This document shows positions 16,196 to 25,728 of a DNA stretch of 64,000 nucleotides, in pieces. A program made the position numbers and the translations under genes. The first letter of the stretch is position 1; every line of letters begins with the position of its first letter. The notes beneath the pieces are model-generated. The model was not told the DNA's origin and did no database searches. It worked only from the letters and a program-made list of their open reading frames with translations. Origin of the DNA: Zhenpiania hominis (GTDB taxonomy: Bacteria; Bacillota; Clostridia; Peptostreptococcales; Anaerovoracaceae); contig NZ_JACRYT010000014.1 in NCBI RefSeq assembly GCF_014333425.1, positions 1 through 64,000 of the forward strand. The letters are read 5' to 3'.

Positions 16196-16981
16196 TCAGC
16201 CTTCTTTTTTCTTATCTTCCCTGAGCCTTGGAATGAACCGAGCCGCAAAGCCCCTGCCTCTGTTTTTTATATAAATCAGCCCAAAGACGGAAAAAACAAC
16301 CGCTCCCACAAAGTTTACAAACAGATCTTTCATCGTATCATACAGACCGATATCCAGATACTGCTCCCAACGCTGTCCGTTCACCGTTACACTTTCAACA
16401 TTCATATCAACAGGGACATTGGCCCCTTCCGGATTGAGGGCAACAGAATGAAAGGAAGATATCCATGTATCCTTCTGCATGTCCTTTCCAAAGAAATAAT
16501 CCATAGAGAATTCAAAGAATTCCCATAAAACTCCAATCGTCATGGAAAAGCAGAAGGCTACAACCGCCACAAAAGCAGGAGAAAGGGTCATGGAAACCCG
16601 TTCGTGCTCATTCAGAACATCAATCATAGCGAAGCCAACGGCTGCTGCCAGAAAGCCGTTTATCGTATGAAGCATATCGTCCCATCCTTCAAATATTACA
16701 TAATATTCCTGTACCTCTCCCAGAATTTCCGCCGCAAAAATAAAGCAGACAATAATGATTTCCAGCGTATTGGGAAGGACAATCTTAAGTTGATAAGACA
16801 AAAGCGATGGAAGCAGCAGCAAAATCAACGTCAGTCCGCAGATAAACACATTGTCCCAGTTTTTATTTAAAATCTGAGCAATCATTACTCCAATAACCAG
16901 GGCGCGTATGATGATATAGACAATCATCTTCGACTTGCTTCCGTATTCTATCGACAGAATCTTTTTTTTATCCCCTTTCAA
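16196..16981 (-). CDS. Multi-pass membrane protein, DUF2238/YjdF-like
   Basis: 261 residues with about seven hydrophobic segments. The central WDDMLHTINGFLAAA segment (near residue 100), the GVLWEFFEFSMD segment (near 150) and a following soluble loop resemble YjdF/DUF2238 membrane proteins, whose function is unknown. The start is TTG with GAGGAGG 5-6 bases upstream. The C-terminus is basic. It is the last gene of the long minus-strand run, 12 bases after the TPR gene. Confidence 0.6.
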   Translation of the reverse strand: MKGDKKKILSIEYGSKSKMIVYIIIRALVIGVMIAQILNKNWDNVFICGLTLILLLLPSLLSYQLKIVLPNTLEIIIVCFIFAAEILGEVQEYYVIFEGWDDMLHTINGFLAAAVGFAMIDVLNEHERVSMTLSPAFVAVVAFCFSMTIGVLWEFFEFSMDYFFGKDMQKDTWISSFHSVALNPEGANVPVDMNVESVTVNGQRWEQYLDIGLYDTMKDLFVNFVGAVVFSVFGLIYIKNRGRGFAARFIPRLREDKKKEG

Positions 16982-16992
16982 TGGTTCCTCCT

Positions 16993-18231
16993 CTATTTCT
17001 TCTTATCCAACCTCTTAATCCGGTGTTTTCCCACTGTTTTTTCTTCCGGATCCTCGCTTTTTATTTCTTCGATAAACTCCGGCTTTTGGTTTTCCGGCTC
17101 CCTTTCCCGCAGCTTTTTATCTTCCTCAAGAATTTCTTTCTTCAAAGCCTTCTGATCCTCTTGGGTATTTTTTCGGATCAGTTCAATTTTCTGTTCGTAT
17201 TTACGCCTGTTTTCCCGATCGCCTTCCTGCCTGTAAATGGCCGCCAATTCCTCCATCGTTTCAATATGGCTGGCGTTCATCGTAAGAACCCGCTTAAAAC
17301 TGGCCACTGCCTGGCCTCTCCGCCCTGTCATTTCATAAGCGACTCCCAGATAATAGTGCAATGGCCACCAGGATTCAAAGCGGCTTTTGAGGAAAGGCTC
17401 CAGCCGCGCAAGACCTTCTTCATACCGTCCGGACATCACATCATTGTAACCTTGCTCAATCTGAACAGGTTCTGCCAGCTGTTCAAGGCGTTTGCGTATT
17501 TCTTTTTTATCTTTTCCGTTTCGGCTGAACCGGAGAAATTCCTTCCACGTCAGATCCGCTTTTATGTACAGCCCCATATTAAGGTATGCGTATCCCAAAT
17601 AATAATAGGCCTGCGCGAAGCGAGGGTGTGTCTCTGTCGTCAGTTCAAAATAATCCAGGGCTTCCGCTTTAAATCGCCCTACATATTCTTCGTTGCCGCT
17701 GTCCAGATACATGGCCCTGCATGCCCTGGCATAGCTGTACATAGCGTGAAGGTAGTCCGGTTTCATGCACAGCGCCGCCCGGAAATGAATGCAGGCGTCA
17801 TCCATAGCGCCTCGTTCCGCCGCGTCTCTCCCTTCTTTCAGCATACCTTCATACAACTTATAGTTGTACAGTTTGCTGAGAATTGCCACATAATCTTTCG
17901 TATGCTTAAAATGAGGATCGCAGCCCATAACCCAGGCCATATTTTCGGCGATCACCAGCATCGGCAGTCCCTCTCCTCCGGCAAAGGCTTTCAGGTCTTT
18001 TTTCCTTAAAGGAATCGGAACGCCCTTCATCAGGTCCCCGGCCTTTGATTTTTCCATAAATTCCGGAGAAAATTCGTCGAAAACAAACTTATTCAAGTAC
18101 TTTCTGAAATATCGGCCGATCCGATCCTCTCTCAGCTGAATATCCGATTCTGACGGATCCCGTATCACGGTCCTGGTAATTCCCATTTTCTGAGCCAGTG
18201 TTCTTTTATCTTCTCCTGCCATTTCCTTCAC
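16993..18231 (-). CDS. Tetratricopeptide-repeat protein
   Basis: 412 residues, soluble. Several 34-residue TPR-like helix pairs lie between about residues 120 and 340 (for example the YYYLGYAYLNMG and YYLGVAYEMTG helices). The final 70 residues are highly charged (Lys/Glu) and likely coiled or disordered. TPRs mediate protein contacts; the partner is unknown. The start may be GTG 18231, directly after the preceding stop, or ATG three codons later, which has AGGTGAAGG upstream. The position beside two radical SAM genes is the only context. Confidence 0.75.
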   Translation of the reverse strand: MKEMAGEDKRTLAQKMGITRTVIRDPSESDIQLREDRIGRYFRKYLNKFVFDEFSPEFMEKSKAGDLMKGVPIPLRKKDLKAFAGGEGLPMLVIAENMAWVMGCDPHFKHTKDYVAILSKLYNYKLYEGMLKEGRDAAERGAMDDACIHFRAALCMKPDYLHAMYSYARACRAMYLDSGNEEYVGRFKAEALDYFELTTETHPRFAQAYYYLGYAYLNMGLYIKADLTWKEFLRFSRNGKDKKEIRKRLEQLAEPVQIEQGYNDVMSGRYEEGLARLEPFLKSRFESWWPLHYYLGVAYEMTGRRGQAVASFKRVLTMNASHIETMEELAAIYRQEGDRENRRKYEQKIELIRKNTQEDQKALKKEILEEDKKLREREPENQKPEFIEEIKSEDPEEKTVGKHRIKRLDKKK

Positions 18232-19728
18232 CTACCGGATGTTCCATCCCTTTCTTTTAAATTTTTTCACCGCGTCAAAATTCATAGTCTGCTCCAGATC
18301 CTGCAAAAGCAACTCTGTAAAGACCTGTCCCAGATTTTTTTCCTGCCCGAAAGCATAAAAAATCCGGTATAAATCCTCCTTTTTATGAGAACGATGCTGG
18401 AATCCTCTGTCATAGTAATACTCGGAAAAGTTTTCGTAAAAGACAAAGGGACCTTCGTTCATCTGCCGGATCGCCCATGGAAGCGAACGGGAAAATCCTC
18501 CCCGGTTGTAATACAGATCCAGAATTTCCTCAATTCTCTGCAGACGGCAAAGCTCTTCGGCACAGATAAACCGATTGGAAATTACCTGCCAGGGCGGACG
18601 ATCCATCCATACATAAGAAAAGGAAGCCGCGTCCTGCCAGATCGGCGTACCCTTCAAAAGTTTAAGAAAACCTAACTGAAAATGATCGGCGCCCAGCTGG
18701 TAAACCGCGTCAAAAGAACGGCCGAAAGAAGCATAGTCCTCAAAGGGAAGACCAGCGATTAAATCTACGTGTACATGGATGTTTCCCAGATCAATCAACA
18801 TTTTTGTCTTCTGCAGCACAGCCTTGCTGTCGCTTCTCCGATTTACGGCCTGCAGCGTCTGCCTGTTTACGGACTGGATTCCGATTTCAAATTGGAACAA
18901 TCCCTTTCTCGCGTCCTTTAGAAGTTCCAGACATGCCTCGTCCAGAAGATCCGCGCAAATTTCAAAATGAAAATTCGTGATTCCGTTGTCATGCTTCATC
19001 AGATAAGCAAAGAGCTCCCGGCTGCGATCCGGCTGCCAGTTAAAGGTTCGATCCAGGAATTTTACTTGTTTTACTTCCTGCTTCAGAAAAAAGGAAAGCT
19101 CCTCTTTTACCCGCTCCACCGGAAGTTCCCGCAAGCTGCGATCGATCGAGGACATACAATAGCTGCAGGAAAAAGGACAGCCTCTCGCGGATTCATAGTA
19201 AATGACTTTATCCGCTTTGCATGGAAAACTGCTGTAGGGAAACGGAATGGACGCAAAAGCAGCCGCTTCCTGCGCGGGTCCCGCGAAGATACCGGCCGCG
19301 TCCCGGAAAAAAAGTCCCGGCACCTGGCTGTAGGAACCATCTCCATTAAATGCCCGGCACCATTTTTCGAAAGCCGTTTCGCCTTCCCCCGCGATCAAAA
19401 AGTCTACATAGGGGTGCTCCTCTAAAAAGGCCTCCGCGTCATAACTGACTTCCGGCCCGCCAAAAAGAATTCGGCACCGGGGCGCCGCTTTTTTCAGATC
19501 GGAAGCCAGCTCCGCAGTCTGCCGAATATTCCAGATATAGCAGGAAAAGCAGACTGCGTCATAATGTCCGGACACCAGCTCGTTAAAGATGTAATCTCTG
19601 CTGTTGTTGATGGTAAACTCCTTTACCTCCAGTTCCTGGCAGCAATTTTGGGCCGCCATATACAGGTATTTGAGCGCCAGGCTGGAGTGGACATATTTAG
19701 AATTAAGTGTAGTCAGCAAGATCCTCAT
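18232..19728 (-). CDS. B12-binding-domain radical SAM protein (DUF4080-type)
   Basis: 498 residues. The N-terminal third has the Rossmann-like cobalamin-binding fold seen in many radical SAM enzymes. The [4Fe-4S] motif CPFSCSYC, in ARGCPFSCSYCMSS, follows near residue 185. The barrel is next, and the C-terminal part resembles DUF4080. Such proteins perform SAM-dependent radical chemistry, often methylation, but the substrate of this group is not known. The start lies one base after the stop of the next radical SAM gene upstream, so both are co-translated. Confidence 0.85.
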   Translation of the reverse strand: MRILLTTLNSKYVHSSLALKYLYMAAQNCCQELEVKEFTINNSRDYIFNELVSGHYDAVCFSCYIWNIRQTAELASDLKKAAPRCRILFGGPEVSYDAEAFLEEHPYVDFLIAGEGETAFEKWCRAFNGDGSYSQVPGLFFRDAAGIFAGPAQEAAAFASIPFPYSSFPCKADKVIYYESARGCPFSCSYCMSSIDRSLRELPVERVKEELSFFLKQEVKQVKFLDRTFNWQPDRSRELFAYLMKHDNGITNFHFEICADLLDEACLELLKDARKGLFQFEIGIQSVNRQTLQAVNRRSDSKAVLQKTKMLIDLGNIHVHVDLIAGLPFEDYASFGRSFDAVYQLGADHFQLGFLKLLKGTPIWQDAASFSYVWMDRPPWQVISNRFICAEELCRLQRIEEILDLYYNRGGFSRSLPWAIRQMNEGPFVFYENFSEYYYDRGFQHRSHKKEDLYRIFYAFGQEKNLGQVFTELLLQDLEQTMNFDAVKKFKRKGWNIR

Positions 19729-19729
19729 G

Positions 19730-20602
19730 TTACAGCATCCGGAACCGTTCGTCTTTGAGCATATTATGATCCTCCATTGCCCGCCGCAGCATAGCGATCA
19801 TCTTATCCTTATCCTGAGGCAGATCCCCCCGCAGAGAAACGTAATTGGACGCGTGATTGCTGCGAAACACGCATTTGCGCTTCACATCTACATTCTTCAG
19901 CATCAGCAGGGTTTCCGCAACCACCTCTTCTGCTGTAAGAACCTGAAATTTTCCGGTTCGGATATCTTTTTCCAGTGGAACTCCCGGTTCCACCATCAAA
20001 GTCAGAAGCCCCATATAAGATGGCTCCATCTCACTGATCATGGTACCCGTCTGGATGGCGTGATCCTCCCATCCGTCTCTTCCTCCCATACCGGAAATAA
20101 AGGTAACCGAAGCTTTGATTCCCGAGTCTTCAATTTTACGGACCGCTTCGATGATTTCCGCTCTTGTGGCCCCCTTATGAATATCCGCGAGGACTTTATC
20201 GCTTCCGGACTCGGCTCCGATGTAAATAATTTTCACCCCGTTTTCATACAGCTCTTTCAGTTCTTCCGGAGTTTTACGGAGTACATCCTGGGGAGAGCCG
20301 TAAACATTGACTCTCTCACATTCCGGAAACACCTTCTGAATATGAGTCAGAATCCGCATCAGTTTATCGTTGGAAAGCACCAGCGCATCTCCGTCTGCCA
20401 GAAAAATCCGCTCTACCCTGCGGTAATGTCCCCTGGCTGTATCCAAATCCTCCAGTACTTCATCCAAATTGCGTACCCGGAAGGTCTTATCCTTGAACAT
20501 GCTGCAGAACGTACATTCGTTATGAGCGCAGCCGATCGTCACCTGTACAATCAGGCTGTAAGCTTCGCTGGGCGGTCTGAAAATATTTCCTTCATATCTC
20601 AT
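19730..20602 (-). CDS. Radical SAM protein with CX4CX2C cluster motif
   Basis: 290 residues. The cluster motif is C-AHNE-C-TF-C in GCAHNECTFCSM (residues about 25-34), with four rather than three residues between the first two cysteines. A GAESGSD segment near 130 and an MVEPGVPL segment fit the Elp3/B12-like radical SAM barrel (COG1032-like). Function unknown. It is tightly linked to the B12-type enzyme downstream and lies 11 bases after argS. Confidence 0.8.
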   Translation of the reverse strand: MRYEGNIFRPPSEAYSLIVQVTIGCAHNECTFCSMFKDKTFRVRNLDEVLEDLDTARGHYRRVERIFLADGDALVLSNDKLMRILTHIQKVFPECERVNVYGSPQDVLRKTPEELKELYENGVKIIYIGAESGSDKVLADIHKGATRAEIIEAVRKIEDSGIKASVTFISGMGGRDGWEDHAIQTGTMISEMEPSYMGLLTLMVEPGVPLEKDIRTGKFQVLTAEEVVAETLLMLKNVDVKRKCVFRSNHASNYVSLRGDLPQDKDKMIAMLRRAMEDHNMLKDERFRML

Positions 20603-20613
20603 TTTGACTCTCC

Positions 20614-22329
20614 TTACATTTTTTCCGGAGCTTTGATTCCTAAAAGCCCCAGTCCATTTTTAATCGTGTCCTTCGCCGCTATAACGAGGGCAAGTTTTGC
20701 TGTTTTCTCGTCCTCATTGTCTACCAGAACGTGTTCGTCATGATAGAAACGGTTAAAGGCCTGCGCAATATCTACAATATGTCTTGTAACAATAGAAGGT
20801 TCGTATTTTACCCCGGCTTCCGCAATCACTTCCGGAAAAGCGTACAGCAGCTTCACCAGTTCATAGGCGTTATCCGAAGAAATATAAGACGCGTCAAATT
20901 CTCCTGTCTGGGCTTTTTTCACTGCCTCTTCCCCGGCCTTTCTTAAGACGCTGGCCGCACGGGCGTGAGTATACTGGACATAAGGACCCGTCTCTCCTTC
21001 AAAGTTAAGGACCTTATCCCAGGAAAAAACATAATCCTTGATCCGATTATTGGAAAGCTCCTGGAAAATAACCGCTCCGATCCCGACCATTTTTGCCGTC
21101 TCGTCAATATTATCCGTATTTACATTCTTTTCCCGGATAATATCCCTTGTCTGTTCCACAGCTCGATTCAGCACATCCTCCAGGAATACAACCCTGCCTT
21201 CTCTTGTGGACATGGTGCCGTCCTCCAGGCTGACAAGTCCAAAAGGAATGTGTACGCAGTCTTTCGCCCAGTCATATCCGAGCAGTTCCACAATTTTGAT
21301 CCACTGCTGGAAATGAAGGTTTTGCTGGGACGCGACCACATAAAGGTTCTTGTAAAAATCGTAATGTTCTTTTCTGTAAACAGCCGCCGCAATATCTCTT
21401 GTAATATAGAGTGTGGAGCCGTCTGATTTTGTAATCAGAGCCGGAGAGAGACCATATTCCTCCAGATTAACAATCTGGGCTCCCTGGGATTCTTCCAGAA
21501 GGCCCTTATCTTTCAACTCCTGCACAATGCGCGGCATCTTATCCGAATAGAAGCTCTCTCCCGCATAAGAATCGAACTCGATTCCCAGCATCGCGTAAAC
21601 CCGGTTAAATTCTTTCAGGCTTTCATCCCGGAACCACTGCCACAGTTCCACTTCCTCCGGTTCCCCTTTTTCCAGTCTGGTAAAAATGTCTCTTGCTTCC
21701 TGATCCAGACTCGGATCCTTTTCCGCTTCCACATGGAATTTTGTATAATAGGACAGAAGCGTCTTAATCGGCTCCTTCATGACGTCTTCCTTATTTCCCC
21801 ACCTTCTATAGGCGCAGATCATCTTGCCGAACTGGGTTCCATAGTCGCCCAGATGATTGATCCGCACGGTGTCATAGCCCAGGAAATCATAGATCTTGTA
21901 GATCGAATTTCCGATTACCGTGCTCCGGATATGTCCGATATGGAACGGCTTTGCGATATTCGGGGAAGAATACTCCACAATTACCGTTTTTCCTTCTCCC
22001 ATATCGCTGCGGCCGTAAGAGTCTCCCTTATCGATAATTTCTCCTACGGTATCCTTCACGTATACGTCTCTTGCCAGGAACATGTTCACATAGGCGTTAA
22101 CCGGTTCAACTTTGGCAAAAATAGGATCCCCTCCGATTTTTTCCGCAATATCCTTCGCAATCATTGGAGGCGCCTTGCGCAGCACCTTTGCCAGCTTAAA
22201 ACAAGGGAACGCGTAATCCCCCATCTTGTTGTCCGCAGGAATTTCTATCAGATTCTGCAGGTCTTCCCGTTCCATACCTTCAACCGCCTCATTCAGAATC
22301 CGGGCAATTTTTTCCTTATAATTCACCAT
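20614..22329 (-). CDS. argS: Arginyl-tRNA synthetase
   Basis: 571-residue class I synthetase charging tRNA-Arg. Order: N-terminal Add-1 domain (about 1-100), HIGH motif as FHIGH in PNIAKPFHIGH (about residue 130), and a KMSKS-equivalent MSTREG, which is normal for ArgRS. A C-terminal DALR anticodon domain carries YVQYTHARAASVLRK at its start. The gene overlaps the upstream DUF523 gene by 14 bases. Confidence 0.97.
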   Translation of the reverse strand: MVNYKEKIARILNEAVEGMEREDLQNLIEIPADNKMGDYAFPCFKLAKVLRKAPPMIAKDIAEKIGGDPIFAKVEPVNAYVNMFLARDVYVKDTVGEIIDKGDSYGRSDMGEGKTVIVEYSSPNIAKPFHIGHIRSTVIGNSIYKIYDFLGYDTVRINHLGDYGTQFGKMICAYRRWGNKEDVMKEPIKTLLSYYTKFHVEAEKDPSLDQEARDIFTRLEKGEPEEVELWQWFRDESLKEFNRVYAMLGIEFDSYAGESFYSDKMPRIVQELKDKGLLEESQGAQIVNLEEYGLSPALITKSDGSTLYITRDIAAAVYRKEHYDFYKNLYVVASQQNLHFQQWIKIVELLGYDWAKDCVHIPFGLVSLEDGTMSTREGRVVFLEDVLNRAVEQTRDIIREKNVNTDNIDETAKMVGIGAVIFQELSNNRIKDYVFSWDKVLNFEGETGPYVQYTHARAASVLRKAGEEAVKKAQTGEFDASYISSDNAYELVKLLYAFPEVIAEAGVKYEPSIVTRHIVDIAQAFNRFYHDEHVLVDNEDEKTAKLALVIAAKDTIKNGLGLLGIKAPEKM

Positions 22330-22765
22330 TGACTTTATTCTCCTTTTCCGTAATCACATCTATGTTTTCTTTTTTCAGCAAACGCACGAAGTATCCGTCT
22401 CCGTCCGTCAAAGTTCCTGAAAAAGTTCCGTCATATACTCTGTCCTTTCCACAGGAAGGACTGTTTGCTTTCAGAATCGCTCCCTCCACAGGTTCTTTCC
22501 GGCTGCGGGCAGCCTGCTGCGCCAGTTCCCAGCACTCTTTCGCGCCGCGGACAAACCCTTCCGTTACGTCTTCTCCCTTGCTGTTGATTACCCGTTCCCC
22601 GGAAATTTCCGCCGGAGGCCTCGGTGTCGGCATTCCAGCCTGAACTTCCGGGCAGACCGCAAGAAAGCTGTGACTTTTCGCGAATTCCTCCACCCACGCG
22701 CAAAAATTATTCCCGCCCTTATATTTACAGTTCTCACCCAGAAGGCAGGCGCTTATAATATACAT
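22316..22765 (-). CDS. DUF523 family protein
   Basis: 149 residues. Conserved features of DUF523: the N-terminal CLLG-x-x-CKYKGG-x-N pattern, CPEV with the following PRPPAEI segment, and the SPSCG motif near residue 105. Four conserved cysteines suggest a metal or cluster site; the function is not established. It lies between mutS2 (10 bases) and argS (14-base overlap) within the same transcript. Confidence 0.85.
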   Translation of the reverse strand: MYIISACLLGENCKYKGGNNFCAWVEEFAKSHSFLAVCPEVQAGMPTPRPPAEISGERVINSKGEDVTEGFVRGAKECWELAQQAARSRKEPVEGAILKANSPSCGKDRVYDGTFSGTLTDGDGYFVRLLKKENIDVITEKENKVNGEL

Positions 22766-22775
22766 GGCATCACCT

Positions 22776-25154
22776 CTATTTCAGTGTAACGACTGTCACA
22801 CCATCTCCGCCTTCATCAAAATTTCCTTTGCGAAAGCGTTTTACATGTTTATGAGAACGCATCATCTCCTGCAGACCTTTTCTGAGAATTCCTTCTCCCC
22901 TTCCGTGTATAATCGTCACTTCTTTCAAACCCGCCATGGTCGCGTCATCCAGATATTTATCTACATCCATGACAGCGTCATCCAGGCTTTTCCCTCTTAC
23001 GTCAATGGAGATAGACACGTTCTGAGTCTTTGTCTTGTACATAGAACCATAATTTTTGCGGACTTTTCTCGGACGGTTGACATCCAGCGCGCCCCCTTCG
23101 ATCAGCATAATGTCATCCAGATTCACCTTTGCTTTCAGGATCCCAACCTGCACGGTCAATTCGCCCTTTTCATCCGGCAGAGTCACAATCTCCCCATTCT
23201 GTCCAAGGCTCAGCACTTTGACCCTGTCGCCCAGTCGAAGCTCTTCCGCAGACACCGGATTGTCGTTCACTTCCCGGATTACTTTTTCCCGATATTTTCC
23301 GGCCGCGTCTCTCAGCTTTTTTCTGTTTTCATCAAAGATCCGATTTCTTTGTCCAAGGCTTTCGATTTTTTTCAGTTCCCGCAGTTCTTCCTGAACCTCT
23401 TTCGAAACATCTTTCGCCTCCTGCAGGATTTGCCGCGCCTCCTCTTTCGCTTTATTTAAAATTTCCGTTTTCTTTTCTTCCAGCTTTTTCGCCTGCTGCT
23501 CAAGCTCTTCCTTCCGGATCTTCATTTCCTGATTCAGGCGCACCGCTTCGTCTCGCTCTTCTTCCGCAGCTTTTTTGTCCGCTTCGAGCGCGGAAATGAC
23601 TTCTTCGAACTGAATATCCCCTCCATCCAGCAGCCGCCTGGATGTTTCGATAATTTCTCCCGGCAGCCCTAATTTTTGCGAGATTTCAAAAGCGTTCGAT
23701 TTTCCTGGAACGCCGATAGCCAGCCTATAGGTGGGACTCAAAGTCTCCACATTAAATTCCATGGAAGCATTTTCAACTCCCTCCGTGGAGATGGCATATT
23801 TTTTTAGTTCGGTATAATGAGTCGTAGCAATCGTGGCCGCTCCCTTTTTCTCCAAGTCCTCTAAAATAGCAATCGCCAAGGCCGCTCCTTCGGTCGGATC
23901 GGTTCCGGCTCCCAGCTCGTCCACAAGCACCAAACATCCTTCCCCCGCGTGTTTTACAATATCCACGATATTCGTCATATGGGAGGAAAAAGTGGACAGA
24001 CTCTGTTCGATGCTCTGTTCATCTCCAATATCCGCGAAAATATCCTTCCACACCGGAATCCGGCTGCCTCCTGCCGCCGGGATATGAAGTCCTGTCTGCG
24101 CCATCATAGATAAAAGCCCTGCTGTCTTCAGGGTCACAGTCTTTCCGCCTGTGTTAGGACCTGTGATTACCAGCGTATTGTAGCTTCCCCCTATGGAAAG
24201 GTCAATCGGCACTACTTTTTTCGGATCCAACAGAGGATGTCTTGCCTCTTTCAGCACCAGTTCTCCATCTTCACTAATCTGCGGTTCTTCACCATGTTGG
24301 AGCATAGACAGCTTTCCTTTTGCCATAATCACATCCAACTGCACCAGCAGCTTCTGATTGTTCAGAAGATCGTGATAATGCTCCGCGACTCTGGCGGTCA
24401 GCTCCGCGAGGATGCGTTCAATCTCCGCCTTTTCCTGAAGCTCCAGCTGACGCAGCTCATTGTTGAGATTAACGATAACCTGGGGTTCAATGAATACGGT
24501 CGCGCCGGTCGAACTCTGATCGTGAACAATACCCGGAAATTTTCCCCGATGCTCCTGCTTGACTGGAATCACATACCGTCCGTCTCTGACGGTTACAATC
24601 GCGTCCTGGAGCATGGTCCGGTTTTCCGCTGAATTGATAATGTGGTTGATCTTCGATTTCAGAGCGTCATTCTGACGCAGGATCGCCCTTCGAATCTGTT
24701 TCAGCTCCGGACTTGCGTTATCTGCCATTTCATCTTCCGAAAGGATGCACCGGTCAATTTCGTCTTCCAAATTTTTATGCACCGCGATGACTTCTCCGAT
24801 GCTCTGAATCACAGGCAGAGGCGGCAAATCGCTTTTCAGAAAAGTCGTCACGCGCCGGGCAAGACTCAGGTTGAAATGGATCTGCAGAAGCTGTTTCATA
24901 GTGAGGCTTCCGCCTTTTCTCGCCCGGTGAAGGCTGTCCTCAATATCATAAAAACCACCGAGCGGAAGAGGTCCTTTATGAAGGATCAGACGCACCGCTT
25001 CTGTGGTTTCCATCAGCATATCCCGGATTACCGGAATTTCGTGAAAAGGTCTGAGCCCTGAGACCACCTTTTTGGCCATCTCAGAGCCCGCCTGTTCTTC
25101 TAGTTTTGTCAGGATCTTATTGTATTCTAAAATACGAATTGTTTTTTCTCTCAT
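22776..25154 (-). CDS. mutS2: Endonuclease MutS2
   Basis: 792 residues. The core and clamp regions of MutS come first, then an ABC-type ATPase with Walker A GPNTGGKT near residue 330 and LVDELGAGTDP near 405. A long coiled coil follows (about 510-640), and a C-terminal Smr nuclease domain (about 715-792) contains DVRGKSLDDA and the HGRGEGIL motif. There is no N-terminal mismatch-reading domain, as expected for MutS2. It acts on recombination intermediates and, in Bacillus, on collided ribosomes. Confidence 0.96.
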   Translation of the reverse strand: MREKTIRILEYNKILTKLEEQAGSEMAKKVVSGLRPFHEIPVIRDMLMETTEAVRLILHKGPLPLGGFYDIEDSLHRARKGGSLTMKQLLQIHFNLSLARRVTTFLKSDLPPLPVIQSIGEVIAVHKNLEDEIDRCILSEDEMADNASPELKQIRRAILRQNDALKSKINHIINSAENRTMLQDAIVTVRDGRYVIPVKQEHRGKFPGIVHDQSSTGATVFIEPQVIVNLNNELRQLELQEKAEIERILAELTARVAEHYHDLLNNQKLLVQLDVIMAKGKLSMLQHGEEPQISEDGELVLKEARHPLLDPKKVVPIDLSIGGSYNTLVITGPNTGGKTVTLKTAGLLSMMAQTGLHIPAAGGSRIPVWKDIFADIGDEQSIEQSLSTFSSHMTNIVDIVKHAGEGCLVLVDELGAGTDPTEGAALAIAILEDLEKKGAATIATTHYTELKKYAISTEGVENASMEFNVETLSPTYRLAIGVPGKSNAFEISQKLGLPGEIIETSRRLLDGGDIQFEEVISALEADKKAAEEERDEAVRLNQEMKIRKEELEQQAKKLEEKKTEILNKAKEEARQILQEAKDVSKEVQEELRELKKIESLGQRNRIFDENRKKLRDAAGKYREKVIREVNDNPVSAEELRLGDRVKVLSLGQNGEIVTLPDEKGELTVQVGILKAKVNLDDIMLIEGGALDVNRPRKVRKNYGSMYKTKTQNVSISIDVRGKSLDDAVMDVDKYLDDATMAGLKEVTIIHGRGEGILRKGLQEMMRSHKHVKRFRKGNFDEGGDGVTVVTLK

Positions 25155-25162
25155 TGATTTCC

Positions 25163-25717
25163 TTATTCCATTTTTCGTCTATAAGTCTCCAGTTCCTTTT
25201 TCAGCTGAAGATTTTCCATCTGAAGGTCGAAGAAACTGTTCTCAAGCTCCTTACATTTCGCTTCAGACTCGGCAAGTTCCGCTTTGGCGCTTTCCTGCAT
25301 TTTCTCCGCCGCGGACTGGCTTGCCAGTTTAATATTCTGAATTTCCTGTTCCTTTTCCATCAAAGTTTTACGCAGAGTATCTCTTTCCTGAACGATCCCC
25401 TGTGTTTCTTCTTTATACTGAATCAGATTCTTCTTCGCTTCATCCCACAGCTGCACGTAATGCTGCGCGTCCTTTTCAAGCTGAACGTTAAGCTTTTTCA
25501 GTTCCTCTACCTCATCTTTGCTGTCGAAGCTTTCATCCGCAATATTGACAGCCGACAGCACTGCCAGATCGGAAACCGAACAGGAAGGCGCCGCGTTGGC
25601 AATTTCATGCATCCGGCCGTCCACGTAAGCAGCGACTTTTACAATCTGCTCTCTGGGTTTCTCTCCGGATATCACATATTCCTGCCCATAAATTTTAACA
25701 TTTACTTTGCTATCCAT
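25163..25717 (-). CDS. zapA: Cell division protein ZapA with long coiled coil
   Basis: 184 residues. The first 90 form the ZapA globular domain (VNVKIYGQEYVISG, followed by a YVDGRMHEI helix). About 90 residues of coiled coil rich in Glu/Lys/Gln follow, longer than in classic 85-residue ZapA. ZapA cross-links FtsZ filaments at the division site. It lies 11 bases downstream of pheT and 8 bases upstream of mutS2, a common Firmicute arrangement. Confidence 0.85.
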   Translation of the reverse strand: MDSKVNVKIYGQEYVISGEKPREQIVKVAAYVDGRMHEIANAAPSCSVSDLAVLSAVNIADESFDSKDEVEELKKLNVQLEKDAQHYVQLWDEAKKNLIQYKEETQGIVQERDTLRKTLMEKEQEIQNIKLASQSAAEKMQESAKAELAESEAKCKELENSFFDLQMENLQLKKELETYRRKME

Positions 25718-25728
25718 CGTGATTCTCC

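Noticed and set aside
16981-18009. 342-codon open frame on the + strand opposite the TPR gene
   Set aside because: It is antisense to a clear TPR protein, very rich in Phe and His, and has no family features.
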